A stretch of DNA of 64,000 bases from assembly GCA_028288025.1 (NCBI GenBank), contig JAQBOM010000013.1, positions 124,001-188,000 on the forward strand. The letters are read 5' to 3'. The DNA is from Mucilaginibacter sp. Its GTDB lineage: Bacteria; Bacteroidota; Bacteroidia; Sphingobacteriales; Sphingobacteriaceae. The notes under the pieces were generated by a model, which did no database searches, was not told the DNA's origin, and saw nothing but the letters and a program-made list of their open reading frames with translations. The position numbers were made by a program, and so were the translations under genes. The number at the start of each line of letters is the position of its first letter. Within the stretch, counting starts at the first letter, position 1. Positions 18,346-25,234 of this stretch are shown one piece after another.

Positions 18346-18549
18346 TTAAAGCTCTAATTTTAAGATCTGCCCAAACGGCAAATCTTTTATAATGTTCATT
18401 ATATATTCCGTTTTATCGTGAAGCCCGGCTTTATCCAACGATTTTTCGGGCCGGTCAACCCTGAAATAAGCCAATAGCGTAAACTTATCGTCCCTCAACT
18501 GTACATAATCTGGTATTTTGGCAACACCTTTTACTTTAATGATATACAT
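18346..18549 (-). CDS. Small hypothetical protein upstream of the FtsE-like gene
   Basis: A 67-residue protein of unknown function (MYIIKVKGVAKIPDYVQLRD at the start, ending KDLPFGQILKLEL). It is a mixed alpha/beta sequence with no signal peptide or membrane segment. I choose the ATG at 18549; the only upstream in-frame ATG (18561) lies inside the intergenic word repeat AGTCCATAGTCC and would add four residues encoded by the repeat. Its stop is 4 bases before the ATPase ATG, which supports it as a real gene in that operon. Confidence 0.7.
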   Translation of the reverse strand: MYIIKVKGVAKIPDYVQLRDDKFTLLAYFRVDRPEKSLDKAGLHDKTEYIMNIIKDLPFGQILKLEL

Positions 18550-18554
18550 TTTTA

Positions 18555-18645
18555 AGTCCATAGTCCATGGTCAATAGTCCATAGCACTGGTAAATTACAA
18601 GGCAAAAACAGCCATGGTCTATCGACTATCGACCATGGACTACTA
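18555..18645. repeat. Iterated-word hairpin (TCGACCATGGACTAT family)
   Basis: AGTCCATGGTCAATAGTC (18562-18579) pairs with 18624-18641 with a single G-T mismatch, and extra copies of the word AGTCCATAG extend both arms. It reaches to within a base of the sucC stop codon at 18646. Another single arm of the same family is at 21361-21391. Confidence 0.7.
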
Positions 18646-19839
18646 CTACAGCGCTAACACTTCCTTCACCCGCTCGGCTGCTTCTTTCAATAATATGGCC
18701 GAGTAAACTTTTAGTCCCGAATTATCGATCAATAGTTTTGCCTCTTTGGCATTGGTTCCCTGCAAACGTACAATTATCGGAATAGGAATGTTCCCTATTT
18801 CTTTGTAAGCATCGATCACACCCTGGGCAACCCGGTCGCAGCGAACGATCCCGCCAAAAATGTTGATCAGGATAGCTTTAACATGCGGGTCTTTTAATAT
18901 GATGTTAAAAGCAGCTTTTACTGTTTCGGCATTGGCGGTACCGCCCACATCCAAAAAGTTTGCAGGCTCGCCGCCGGCAATTTTTATGATGTCCATGGTT
19001 GCCATGGCCAGGCCGGCGCCGTTCACCATACAGCCAACGTTTCCGTCGAGCTTCACATAGTTCAGGTTTGATTTGCTGGCCTCTACTTCTGTAGGGTCCT
19101 CTTCATCTGTATCGCGTAAAGCAGCAAAATCAGGATGACGGTATAACGCATTGTCATCCAAATTCACTTTGGCATCAACAGCCAATATTTTATTGTCCGA
19201 AGTTTTTAAAACCGGGTTTATTTCAAATTGCGAAGAATCGGTGGCATCGTATGCTTTGTACAAAGCGGTGATAAACTTCACCATATCTTTAAACGCATCG
19301 CCCGAAAGGCCCAGGTTGAACGCAATTTTACGCGCCTGGAACCCTTGCAGCCCAACTTTCGGGTCAATTTCTTCCTTATGTATCAGTTCAGGCGTTGAGT
19401 GTGCCACTTCTTCAATATCCATACCGCCTTCGGTTGAATACATGATGATATTGCGGCCCTTTGCCCTGTCGAGCAATACACTGATATAAAATTCCTTTGT
19501 TGGGCTGTCGCCGGGATAATAAACATCCTGCGCAACCAAAACTTTATGCACTTTTTTGCCTTCCGGACCGGTTTGCGGTGTTATAAGCTGCATACCAAGT
19601 ATGGCGCCGGCCTTTTCTTTCACCTCGTCAAGGTTTTTGGCCAGTTTAACGCCGCCGCCTTTACCGCGGCCGCCCGCATGTATCTGGGCCTTAACAACAA
19701 CCCAGCTTGAATTATAATCTTCCTTTAATTTTTGAGCGGCTGCAACGGCCTCCTCCACATTATTGGCAAGTATGCCTTCCTGTACCCTTACGCCGAAGCT
19801 TTTTAGTATCGCTTTACCCTGATATTCGTGAATATTCAT
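18646..19839 (-). CDS. sucC: Succinate-CoA ligase (ADP-forming) subunit beta
   Basis: TCA-cycle enzyme that makes succinate and ATP (or GTP) from succinyl-CoA together with the alpha subunit SucD. The 397-residue length is standard. The N-terminal ATP-grasp domain starts MNIHEYQGKAILKSFGV and includes VVKAQIHAGGRGKGGGVKLA; the C-terminal ligase domain has LDGNVGCMVNGAGLAMATMD, EPANFLDVGGTA and INIFGGIVRCD. sucD is not adjacent, which is common in Bacteroidota. Confidence 0.98.
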   Translation of the reverse strand: MNIHEYQGKAILKSFGVRVQEGILANNVEEAVAAAQKLKEDYNSSWVVVKAQIHAGGRGKGGGVKLAKNLDEVKEKAGAILGMQLITPQTGPEGKKVHKVLVAQDVYYPGDSPTKEFYISVLLDRAKGRNIIMYSTEGGMDIEEVAHSTPELIHKEEIDPKVGLQGFQARKIAFNLGLSGDAFKDMVKFITALYKAYDATDSSQFEINPVLKTSDNKILAVDAKVNLDDNALYRHPDFAALRDTDEEDPTEVEASKSNLNYVKLDGNVGCMVNGAGLAMATMDIIKIAGGEPANFLDVGGTANAETVKAAFNIILKDPHVKAILINIFGGIVRCDRVAQGVIDAYKEIGNIPIPIIVRLQGTNAKEAKLLIDNSGLKVYSAILLKEAAERVKEVLAL

Positions 19840-19881
19840 GTGTCCTGAAGAATTTGCGGTAAATCTACAATTTTGTTTGGA

Positions 19882-20210
19882 ATTAGTGATTGGAGATTAG
19901 AGAGGGAAATCGCTTTTAAAACTTTTGCCCTCTTTACGCGTAGCGTAGTCGGGGTGAGTAATCGCCGGCATGCATTAGCGGTAATATCGCTTCGTTAGTA
20001 CTCACCCGATCATCGCTAAGCCGCTCGATCACCCTCTCTTCGCTAGCGAAAAGAGGGTGAAAATGGTGGATTTATTTTAAACGCGATTTCGCTGAGAGAT
20101 TGGAGGTTAGAATTAAGATTTTTATTAAGCAAACTTTTTTGGACTCGGCGCCTTTTGGTCTTCAGCACAAAAAAAATCACCTAATCTCTAATCTCTAACC
20201 TCTAATCACC
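19882..20210. repeat. Large nested inverted repeat in a divergent promoter region
   Basis: Outer words of the CTCTAATCTC family occur at 19884-19904 (GATTGGAGATTAGAGAG), 20095-20113 (same orientation) and 20181-20210 (complementary, CTAATCTCTAATCTCTAACC). Inside, GAAATCGC at 19906-19913 pairs with 20083-20090, the adjoining TTTTGCCCTCTTTACGCG (from 19923) pairs with the segment around 20041-20060, and GGGGTGAGTA (19951-19960) pairs with TACTCACCC (19999-20007). A smaller hairpin CACCCTCT/AGAGGGTG flanks CTAG at 20029-20059. Confidence 0.6.
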
Positions 20211-20218
20211 TACATTTG
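20211..20218 (+). promoter_or_regulatory. -7 box giving a predicted leaderless transcript
   Basis: TACATTTG exactly matches TAnnTTTG and is followed by three bases (CCC) and then ATG at 20222. With the usual -7 placement the transcript would begin at the A of the start codon. The TTG inside the box can be mistaken for an alternative start codon. Confidence 0.55.
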
Positions 20219-20221
20219 CCC

Positions 20222-20875
20222 ATGCTCAAAGCCAAAAATATCCATAAAGCATACGGACAACTTGAAATATTAAAGGGTGTTGACCTTGAGGTGGAAAAGG
20301 GCGAGATCGTGACCATTGTTGGCGCGTCCGGCGCCGGGAAAAGCACGTTGCTTAATATATTAGGGACATTAGACAGGCCCGACTCGGGGCAGTTGTATAT
20401 CAACAATATAGAACTGAGCGGTTTAAACAATAAGAATTTAAGCCTGTTCAGGAACCAGAAAATTGGTTTTATCTTCCAGTTTCATCATTTACTGAGCGAG
20501 TTTGACGCGGTCGAAAATGTTTGTATACCGGCCTTTATTGCAGGCACATCGCGGAAAGATGCGGAAAGAAGGGCTACAGAACTATTGGAATTACTTGGGC
20601 TGGGCGAAAGGCTCAACCATAAACCCAACGAGCTATCGGGCGGCGAGCAACAAAGGGTTGCCGTGGCAAGGGCTTTGATCAATAAGCCGTCGTTGATATT
20701 TGCTGATGAGCCTTCGGGAAATCTCGATTCGGCCAACGCGCTCGAACTGCACGAATTGTTTATTAAACTGCGGAATGAGTTTGACCAAACTTTTGTGATC
20801 GTTACACATAACCAGGACCTCGCCGACATTTCAAACCGCACAATTTTGATGAAGGATGGTTTGATTGTTCATTAA
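20222..20875 (+). CDS. LolD/MacB-type ABC transporter ATP-binding protein
   Basis: A 217-residue ATPase with Walker A GASGAGKS (34-41), Q-loop [18 protein letters not shown], signature [16 protein letters not shown], Walker [12 protein letters not shown] and H-loop VTHNQDLA. The FQFHHLL and PSGNLD features are typical of LolD, which powers release of outer-membrane lipoproteins by LolCE; the permeases are not adjacent. The start is the ATG at 20222, three bases after a -7 box. Its TAA stop is part of a word-array hairpin. Next gene downstream is 140 bases away. Confidence 0.85.
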   Translation: MLKAKNIHKAYGQLEILKGVDLEVEKGEIVTIVGASGAGKSTLLNILGTLDRPDSGQLYINNIELSGLNNKNLSLFRNQKIGFIFQFHHLLSEFDAVENVCIPAFIAGTSRKDAERRATELLELLGLGERLNHKPNELSGGEQQRVAVARALINKPSLIFADEPSGNLDSANALELHELFIKLRNEFDQTFVIVTHNQDLADISNRTILMKDGLIVH

Positions 20876-21008
20876 GTTATAGTTTAGTCCGGAAAGTCAG
20901 TAAAGTCCGGAAGTCCGACCGCGTGCCGCCTTAGCTTTAGCGGTGGTGCAAAGAAGCTACAGTTGGTATACTGGACTGACGTTTCGATTAAAATAACTTA
21001 AAGTTATA
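20873..21008. repeat. Iterated-word hairpin (AGTCCGGAAAGTC family)
   Basis: Starting inside the TAA stop of the LolD-type gene, the words TAGTCCGGAAAGTCAGTAAAGTCCGG (20885-20910) are imperfectly complementary to 20969-21004 (ACTGGACTGACGTTTCGATTAAAATAACTTA), so the two ends of the gap pair. The centre has a small GC-rich hairpin (CCGC...GCGG, 20929-20942). Confidence 0.5.
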
Positions 21009-21015
21009 TAGAAGA

Positions 21016-21315
21016 ATGAAAACGCTCATTACGGCCGCTACTTCCGGGGAGGCACAACGGCTTAAAAATAAACTGGATGCTGATGCTGTTATTTTAGGAG
21101 ATTACCTTGACGTGCCCGAATTTATGGTGAAGAGTGGCAATATGATTCGCCTGCCCGATCCAAAATCGATAGCTTATGCACACGAAATGTTAGCTTTATG
21201 TCTTGATAAGGAAATTCAAACTATTTATCCGCTTAAAGAACAGGAAAAAATACTTTTGAAAGAAGCCGGACAATTATTCCAGGAATATGATATAATCGTA
21301 GTTTGTGATTTTTGA
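21016..21315 (+). CDS. Conserved-looking hypothetical protein, possible truncated pre-ATP-grasp domain
   Basis: A 99-residue soluble protein that begins MKTLITAATSGEAQRLKNKL and contains VILGDYLDVPEF and LALCLDKEIQTIYPL. The alternating beta/alpha pattern (MKTLITAA strand, a helix, VILGD strand) resembles the Rossmann-like N-terminal domain of carbamoyl-phosphate-synthase-like ATP-grasp enzymes, but no ATP-grasp domain follows. Codon use looks like its neighbours and it starts at ATG. I do not assign a function. The MBL gene begins about 90 bases downstream. Confidence 0.65.
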   Translation: MKTLITAATSGEAQRLKNKLDADAVILGDYLDVPEFMVKSGNMIRLPDPKSIAYAHEMLALCLDKEIQTIYPLKEQEKILLKEAGQLFQEYDIIVVCDF

Positions 21316-21360
21316 CCATAAACTATCCAAACTTGATTTTAAAAATAACCCAAAATATAG

Positions 21361-21391
21361 CTATGGCCCATGGACTATCGACCATGGACTT
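21361..21391. repeat. Single arm of the TCGACCATGGACTAT word family
   Basis: CCATGGACTATCGACCATGG (21368-21387) is itself close to a palindrome and matches the right arm of the 18.6 kb element. It sits between the 99-residue gene and the MBL gene and contains ATG triplets that could be miscalled as starts. Confidence 0.6.
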
Positions 21392-21407
21392 TAACCGTGA
21401 ACCAAAA

Positions 21408-22247
21408 ATGAAACTACACACCATAGATACCGGCTTTTTTAAATTGGATGGGGGCGCCATGTTTGGCGTTGTACCAAAATCCATCTGGAATAAAACCAAC
21501 CCGGCTGATGAAAATAATTTATGTACCTGGGCCATGCGCTGTTTATTGATCGAGGACGAGGGAAGACTAATATTGGTTGATACCGGAATTGGAAACAAAC
21601 AGGATGAGCGATTTTTTAGTCATTATTATTTGCATGGCGGGGCAAGTCTCAATAGCTCGCTGGCAGCCTTGGGTTTTACACGGGATGATATCACCGACGT
21701 ATTTTTAACCCATCTGCATTTTGACCATGTGGGCGGCGCTGTTGTCCGGGAGAACGGGCAATTGTCCCTGACGTTTAAAAATGCCACCTACTGGAGCAAT
21801 CAAAAACACTGGGATTGGGCTATATATCCAAATGATCGCGAAAAAGCTTCTTTTTTAAAAGAGAATATATTACCCATACAGGAAAGCGGCCGGTTAAAAT
21901 TTATCCCGGTTGAAGATGGTTTTCAATTTACAGCCAATGTAAAGGTGCGTTTCGCGTACGGGCATACCGAAGCGATGATGCTGCCGCAGATATCATACAA
22001 AGGCAAACAGGTTTTGTATATGGCCGATCTGCTTCCCTCTGTGGGCCACATACCATTACCTTATGTAATGGCGTATGATATGTTTCCTTTGCAAACGCTC
22101 ACCGAAAAGAAAATCTTCCTGGATGAAGCCGTTAAAAACAACTACGTATTGTTCCTTGAGCACGACGCGGTGAACGAATGCTGCACTTTACAGCTAACGG
22201 AAAAAGGGGTGAGATTAAATGAAACTTTTAAGCTGGAAAAATTGTAA
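21408..22247 (+). CDS. MBL-fold metallo-hydrolase
   Basis: A 279-residue metallo-beta-lactamase-fold hydrolase. The dinuclear zinc motif HxHxDH is seen in VFLTHLHFDHVGG, with the later ligand His in YGHTEAMMLP, the bridging Asp in MADLLPS and the last His in LFLEHDAV. This arrangement resembles AHL lactonase-like members, although no substrate can be deduced. I choose the ATG at 21408 (MKLHTIDTGFFKLDGGAMF), because sequence upstream in the same frame (a TTG at 21312 and an ATG at 21363) is made of the intergenic word repeat. Confidence 0.85.
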   Translation: MKLHTIDTGFFKLDGGAMFGVVPKSIWNKTNPADENNLCTWAMRCLLIEDEGRLILVDTGIGNKQDERFFSHYYLHGGASLNSSLAALGFTRDDITDVFLTHLHFDHVGGAVVRENGQLSLTFKNATYWSNQKHWDWAIYPNDREKASFLKENILPIQESGRLKFIPVEDGFQFTANVKVRFAYGHTEAMMLPQISYKGKQVLYMADLLPSVGHIPLPYVMAYDMFPLQTLTEKKIFLDEAVKNNYVLFLEHDAVNECCTLQLTEKGVRLNETFKLEKL

Positions 22248-22252
22248 TAATG

Positions 22253-22268
22253 ACGTAAATATTTACGT
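22253..22268. promoter_or_regulatory. Perfect 16-base palindrome upstream of rpoD
   Basis: ACGTAAATATTTACGT is a perfect palindrome located 119-134 bases before the rpoD ATG and 5 bases past the MBL stop codon. It could be a regulator binding site or part of a weak terminator; the absence of a loop and of a T-tract favours a protein binding site. Confidence 0.4.
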
Positions 22269-22334
22269 ATTTGCCTCATAATATAATCTTTTTGTAAATA
22301 TACAATAGGGTATAAAAATTAAATAACAATTTTA

Positions 22335-22342
22335 TACCTTTG
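22335..22342 (+). promoter_or_regulatory. rpoD: Candidate -7 box for rpoD
   Basis: TACCTTTG matches TAnnTTTG and gives a predicted start site about 40 bases before the ATG. A TTTG -33 element is not seen at the expected distance. Confidence 0.45.
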
Positions 22343-22386
22343 CACGTTCTAACCTAAAATAAGCACAGGAGAGGTTAAAAAAATAG

Positions 22387-23247
22387 ATGAGACAACTCAA
22401 AATAACCCAATCGATTACCAATCGTGAGTCGCAATCATTAGATAAATATCTTCACGAAATTGGTAAGGTTGATCTGATAACTGCCGAAGAAGAAGTAATT
22501 TTAGCTCAAAAGATCAGGGAAGGTGACCAGGCCGCGTTGGAACGTTTAACAAAAACCAATTTGCGTTTTGTGGTGTCTGTTGCCAAACAATATCAAAACC
22601 AGGGACTTACCTTAGGCGATTTAATAAATGAAGGCAATTTAGGTTTAATTAAGGCGGCTAAACGCTTTGACGAAACCAAAGGCTTTAAATTTATTTCGTA
22701 TGCCGTATGGTGGATCCGTCAATCTATATTACAGGCTATTGCCGAGCAGTCGCGTATTGTACGTTTGCCATTGAACCAGGTAGGTTCGTTAAGTAAGATC
22801 AGTAAAGCATTTTCAAAACTTGAACAGGAGTTTGAGCGCGAGCCTTCACCCGAAGAGCTGGCCGAAATGCTGGAAACAACTGTAGATAAAATTTCGGATA
22901 CACTGAGCAATTCAGGACGTCATGTATCTATGGATGCTCCGTTTGTACAGGGCGAAGAAAATACCCTACTGGATGTACTGGAGAACCAGGAACCTAATAC
23001 CGATTCGATATTGATCAATGAATCTTTATCAGAGGAGATCAAACGCTCACTTTCGACGCTTACCGAACGCGAACGCGAGATCATTGTATTATTCTTTGGT
23101 TTAGGCACCAACCACCCGCTTTCACTGGAAGAGATCGGTGAAAAATTCAACCTGACACGCGAGCGTGTAAGGCAGATCAAGGATAAAGCGCTGCAGCGGC
23201 TGCGTCACACGTCTAGAAGCAAGATACTGAAGTCATATTTGGGATAA
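22387..23247 (+). CDS. rpoD: Primary sigma factor RpoD/SigA (sigma-70 family)
   Basis: Housekeeping sigma factor that directs RNA polymerase to TAnnTTTG promoters in Bacteroidota. At 286 residues it lacks region 1.1 and starts in region 1.2 ([21 protein letters not shown]). Region 2 contains [39 protein letters not shown] with the DNA-melting aromatics; region 3 includes [10 protein letters not shown]; region 4 ends with [17 protein letters not shown] and [30 protein letters not shown] classical terminator follows 24 bases after the stop. Confidence 0.98.
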   Translation: MRQLKITQSITNRESQSLDKYLHEIGKVDLITAEEEVILAQKIREGDQAALERLTKTNLRFVVSVAKQYQNQGLTLGDLINEGNLGLIKAAKRFDETKGFKFISYAVWWIRQSILQAIAEQSRIVRLPLNQVGSLSKISKAFSKLEQEFEREPSPEELAEMLETTVDKISDTLSNSGRHVSMDAPFVQGEENTLLDVLENQEPNTDSILINESLSEEIKRSLSTLTEREREIIVLFFGLGTNHPLSLEEIGEKFNLTRERVRQIKDKALQRLRHTSRSKILKSYLG

Positions 23248-23270
23248 GGCAGATGCCACCAATAACAGAA

Positions 23271-23298
23271 AGCCATTGATAACCTCAATGGCTTTTTT
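23271..23298 (+). terminator. Rho-independent terminator of rpoD
   Basis: AGCCATTGA (23271-23279) pairs perfectly with TCAATGGCT (23285-23293), with a five-base loop, and is followed by a run of T to 23298. Confidence 0.9.
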
Positions 23299-23341
23299 GC
23301 GTTTATGAAAACCGCTTACAATAATCCGCCGGATTTTCTGT

Positions 23342-23695
23342 TTGATTAGCTGTCACAATTATCATTTGAAGGCTTTAATCCTTATCTCCTTATATTATTG
23401 GAAACTGCTATTGCTTTTTAACGTAGCCTGTAGTTTACTTGCCCTGGCGATCGGCTGGTATAATGCCGGATATATTGGCGGAGGCAACCTTTTTATAGCT
23501 AAGCTATTGGGATTTGCAGGTGCTGTTGTTCTTCATCAATATACCGCCAAAGACACATACTATTACTTCCGTAATGCCGGTTGCCGAATGCGACGGGTAA
23601 TTACGATCTCTTTCATGGTCGACATTTTCCTTTTTATAGTGGTTGTTCTATTTATTAACCTGGTTACTCATGCAGCCGCTCACATTAAAAGTTGA
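23342..23695 (+). CDS. Small hydrophobic membrane protein paired with an ABC ATPase
   Basis: A 117-residue protein with three to four hydrophobic segments (KALILISLYYWKLLLLFNVACSLLALAIGW is the first pair, LLGFAGAVVLHQY the next, ISFMVDIFLFIVVVLFINLV the last). The cytoplasmic loop YYYFRNAGCRMRRV is reminiscent of a coupling loop in ABC permeases. No ATG is available; the frame opens at TTG 23342 or TTG 23366, so the start is uncertain. It overlaps the start of the ATPase gene by 26 bases. I do not recognise the family; a minimal permease subunit is inference. Confidence 0.65.
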   Translation: MISCHNYHLKALILISLYYWKLLLLFNVACSLLALAIGWYNAGYIGGGNLFIAKLLGFAGAVVLHQYTAKDTYYYFRNAGCRMRRVITISFMVDIFLFIVVVLFINLVTHAAAHIKS

Positions 23696-24335
23696 TAGCG
23701 TACAGCTATCATTTGATGACAGGAAGATATTGCAGGATATCTATCTTGAATGCAGCACGGGTGAAATTGTTGGGCTGCTTGGCCGCAATGGATCGGGCAA
23801 GTCCTCGTTGTTAAAAATAATATTCGGCTCCCTGATACCTGGCTTCAAATACGTAAGTATAAACGATGAGTATATCGTTAAAGGATATATAAACAACCGC
23901 ATTGCCTATCTGCCGCAACATAATTACCTGCCGCACGGCATAAAGATCAAAAAATTGGCCCGGATGTTAATTGATGAATTGTTTTGGGATGAGTTTTCTG
24001 AATTAACGATATACAAAGACCACCAGGAGAAAACGGCAAGCCAGCTTTCGGGCGGTGAGCTGCGGATACTCGAAACGCTGATGATCGTGTACAATAAGGC
24101 CGATTTTATTTTACTGGACGAACCTTTTACACATATATCGCCGGTACAAACCGAATATTTTAAACCGATAATAAAAGCCTGCGCCAAAAGGAAGGGCATT
24201 ATAATCACTGACCACCAGTATTATAATGTTTTAGACGTCAGCGGGAGGAATATAATTCTGGAAAATGGTTGTACCAAACCTGTTCATCATATTGATGAAT
24301 TGGTTACTTACCGTTACCTTAGCGGTATAAAGTAA
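23670..24335 (+). CDS. ABC transporter ATP-binding protein of a minimal two-gene module
   Basis: A 221-residue ATPase using the ATG at 23670 (MQPLTLKVDSVQLSFDDRKI). Walker A GRNGSGKS is at residues 38-45, the Q-loop in IAYLPQHNYLP, signature QLSGGELRILETL, Walker B FILLDEPF and H-loop IITDHQYYN. The D-loop is unusual (FTHISPVQ instead of the common SGLD). It lacks a fused membrane domain and overlaps the small membrane-protein gene before it, which is the only visible candidate partner. The phzF-like gene starts 5 bases after its stop. Confidence 0.85.
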   Translation: MQPLTLKVDSVQLSFDDRKILQDIYLECSTGEIVGLLGRNGSGKSSLLKIIFGSLIPGFKYVSINDEYIVKGYINNRIAYLPQHNYLPHGIKIKKLARMLIDELFWDEFSELTIYKDHQEKTASQLSGGELRILETLMIVYNKADFILLDEPFTHISPVQTEYFKPIIKACAKRKGIIITDHQYYNVLDVSGRNIILENGCTKPVHHIDELVTYRYLSGIK

Positions 24336-24340
24336 TACCT

Positions 24341-25126
24341 ATGACAATACCTATCTACCAGGCCGATGCCTTTACCGACCAGCTTTTTGGCGGTAACCCG
24401 GCCGCGATTTGTCCGCTTAACGAATGGCTGCCTGATGAAACCATGCAGAAAATAGCCGTGGAGAATAACCTTGCTGAAACAGCCTTTTTTGTAAAAAACG
24501 AAACGGGGTATAAACTAAGATGGTTTACACCCGAATACGAAATTGACCTTTGCGGCCATGCTACGCTTGCCTCTGCGCATATTTTGTTTACCCAGTTGGG
24601 TTACAAAGAAGATACTATCCATTTTGAAACAGTAAAGGCAGGTACGCTTACCGTGAAAAAGGAAGGCGATAAATATACCATGGACTTTCCGTCGAGGCCG
24701 GCTATACCTATTGAATGGCCCAACGGATTGGTTGAGGCAATTGGCGAAAAAAAGCCTCTTGAAGTTTTACGTTCGCGGGATTATTTTTTGGTGTATGAAT
24801 CTGAAAAGGATATCCGCGACATTTCGCCTGATTTTTTTGTGCTGTCGAAAATGGATACCGTTGGCGTAATCGTTACCGCTCCCGGCAAAGATGTTGATTT
24901 TGTATCCCGCTTTTTTGCACCCGGCGCCGGCATACCCGAGGACCCTGTTACCGGCTCGGCACATTGCAACCTTATCCCGTACTGGGCCGAAAAATTAGGA
25001 AAGAATAAGCTGCATGCTTACCAGCTCTCATCCCGCAAAGGCGAACTCTGGTGCGAACTCAAAGGCGACCGTGTGCTGATGAGCGGCAAAGCGGTGACTT
25101 ATTTGAAGGGGGAAATATTTGTATAA
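24341..25126 (+). CDS. PhzF family isomerase/epimerase-like protein
   Basis: A 261-residue protein of the PhzF/diaminopimelate-epimerase fold. Diagnostic segments are IYQADAFTDQLFGGNPAAICPL, NNLAETAFFV (with the catalytic Glu), RWFTPEYEIDLCGHATLASAH and GIPEDPVTGSAHCNLIPYW. Characterised members isomerise a phenazine precursor, but no phenazine genes are present, so this is a generic paralog of unknown substrate. Its TAA stop is the first part of a 29-bp inverted repeat. It starts 5 bases after the ABC ATPase and may be in the same transcript. Confidence 0.92.
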   Translation: MTIPIYQADAFTDQLFGGNPAAICPLNEWLPDETMQKIAVENNLAETAFFVKNETGYKLRWFTPEYEIDLCGHATLASAHILFTQLGYKEDTIHFETVKAGTLTVKKEGDKYTMDFPSRPAIPIEWPNGLVEAIGEKKPLEVLRSRDYFLVYESEKDIRDISPDFFVLSKMDTVGVIVTAPGKDVDFVSRFFAPGAGIPEDPVTGSAHCNLIPYWAEKLGKNKLHAYQLSSRKGELWCELKGDRVLMSGKAVTYLKGEIFV

Positions 25127-25234
25127 TTTCGGATTTCGGATTTTCAATTTCGGAATTATTAAAGCTATATCGTCATTTGTTCTGGCTGTCAATCTTTCAA
25201 ATCCGAAATTGAAAATCCGAAATCCGAAATCAGC
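25126..25234. repeat. Perfect 29-bp inverted repeat (AATCCGAAATCCGAAAT family) between convergent genes
   Basis: The arm at 25126-25154 is the exact reverse complement of 25202-25230, with a 47-base loop. Each arm is a set of iterated ATTTCGG / CCGAAAT words. The left arm starts inside the stop codon of the phzF-like gene and the right arm ends 4 bases from the stop codon of the reductase gene, so it serves both 3' ends. It is the strongest inverted repeat in the window. Confidence 0.85.

Larger units (their letters stand above)
19840..20221. other. Structured divergent intergenic region between sucC and the lolD-type gene
   Basis: About 382 bases, nearly all of it accounted for by nested inverted repeats (see the repeat at 19882-20210) and by the -7 box of the downstream gene at 20211-20218. 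No ORF with coding character was found. Confidence 0.55.

Noticed and set aside
21312..21407. An N-terminal extension of the MBL hydrolase starting at TTG 21312
   Set aside because: It would overlap the preceding gene's stop and encode the intergenic word repeat; the ATG at 21408 opens the conserved domain.
24341..25126. Evidence of a phenazine biosynthesis cluster from the PhzF homolog
   Set aside because: No other phenazine gene occurs; PhzF-like paralogs are widespread outside such clusters.
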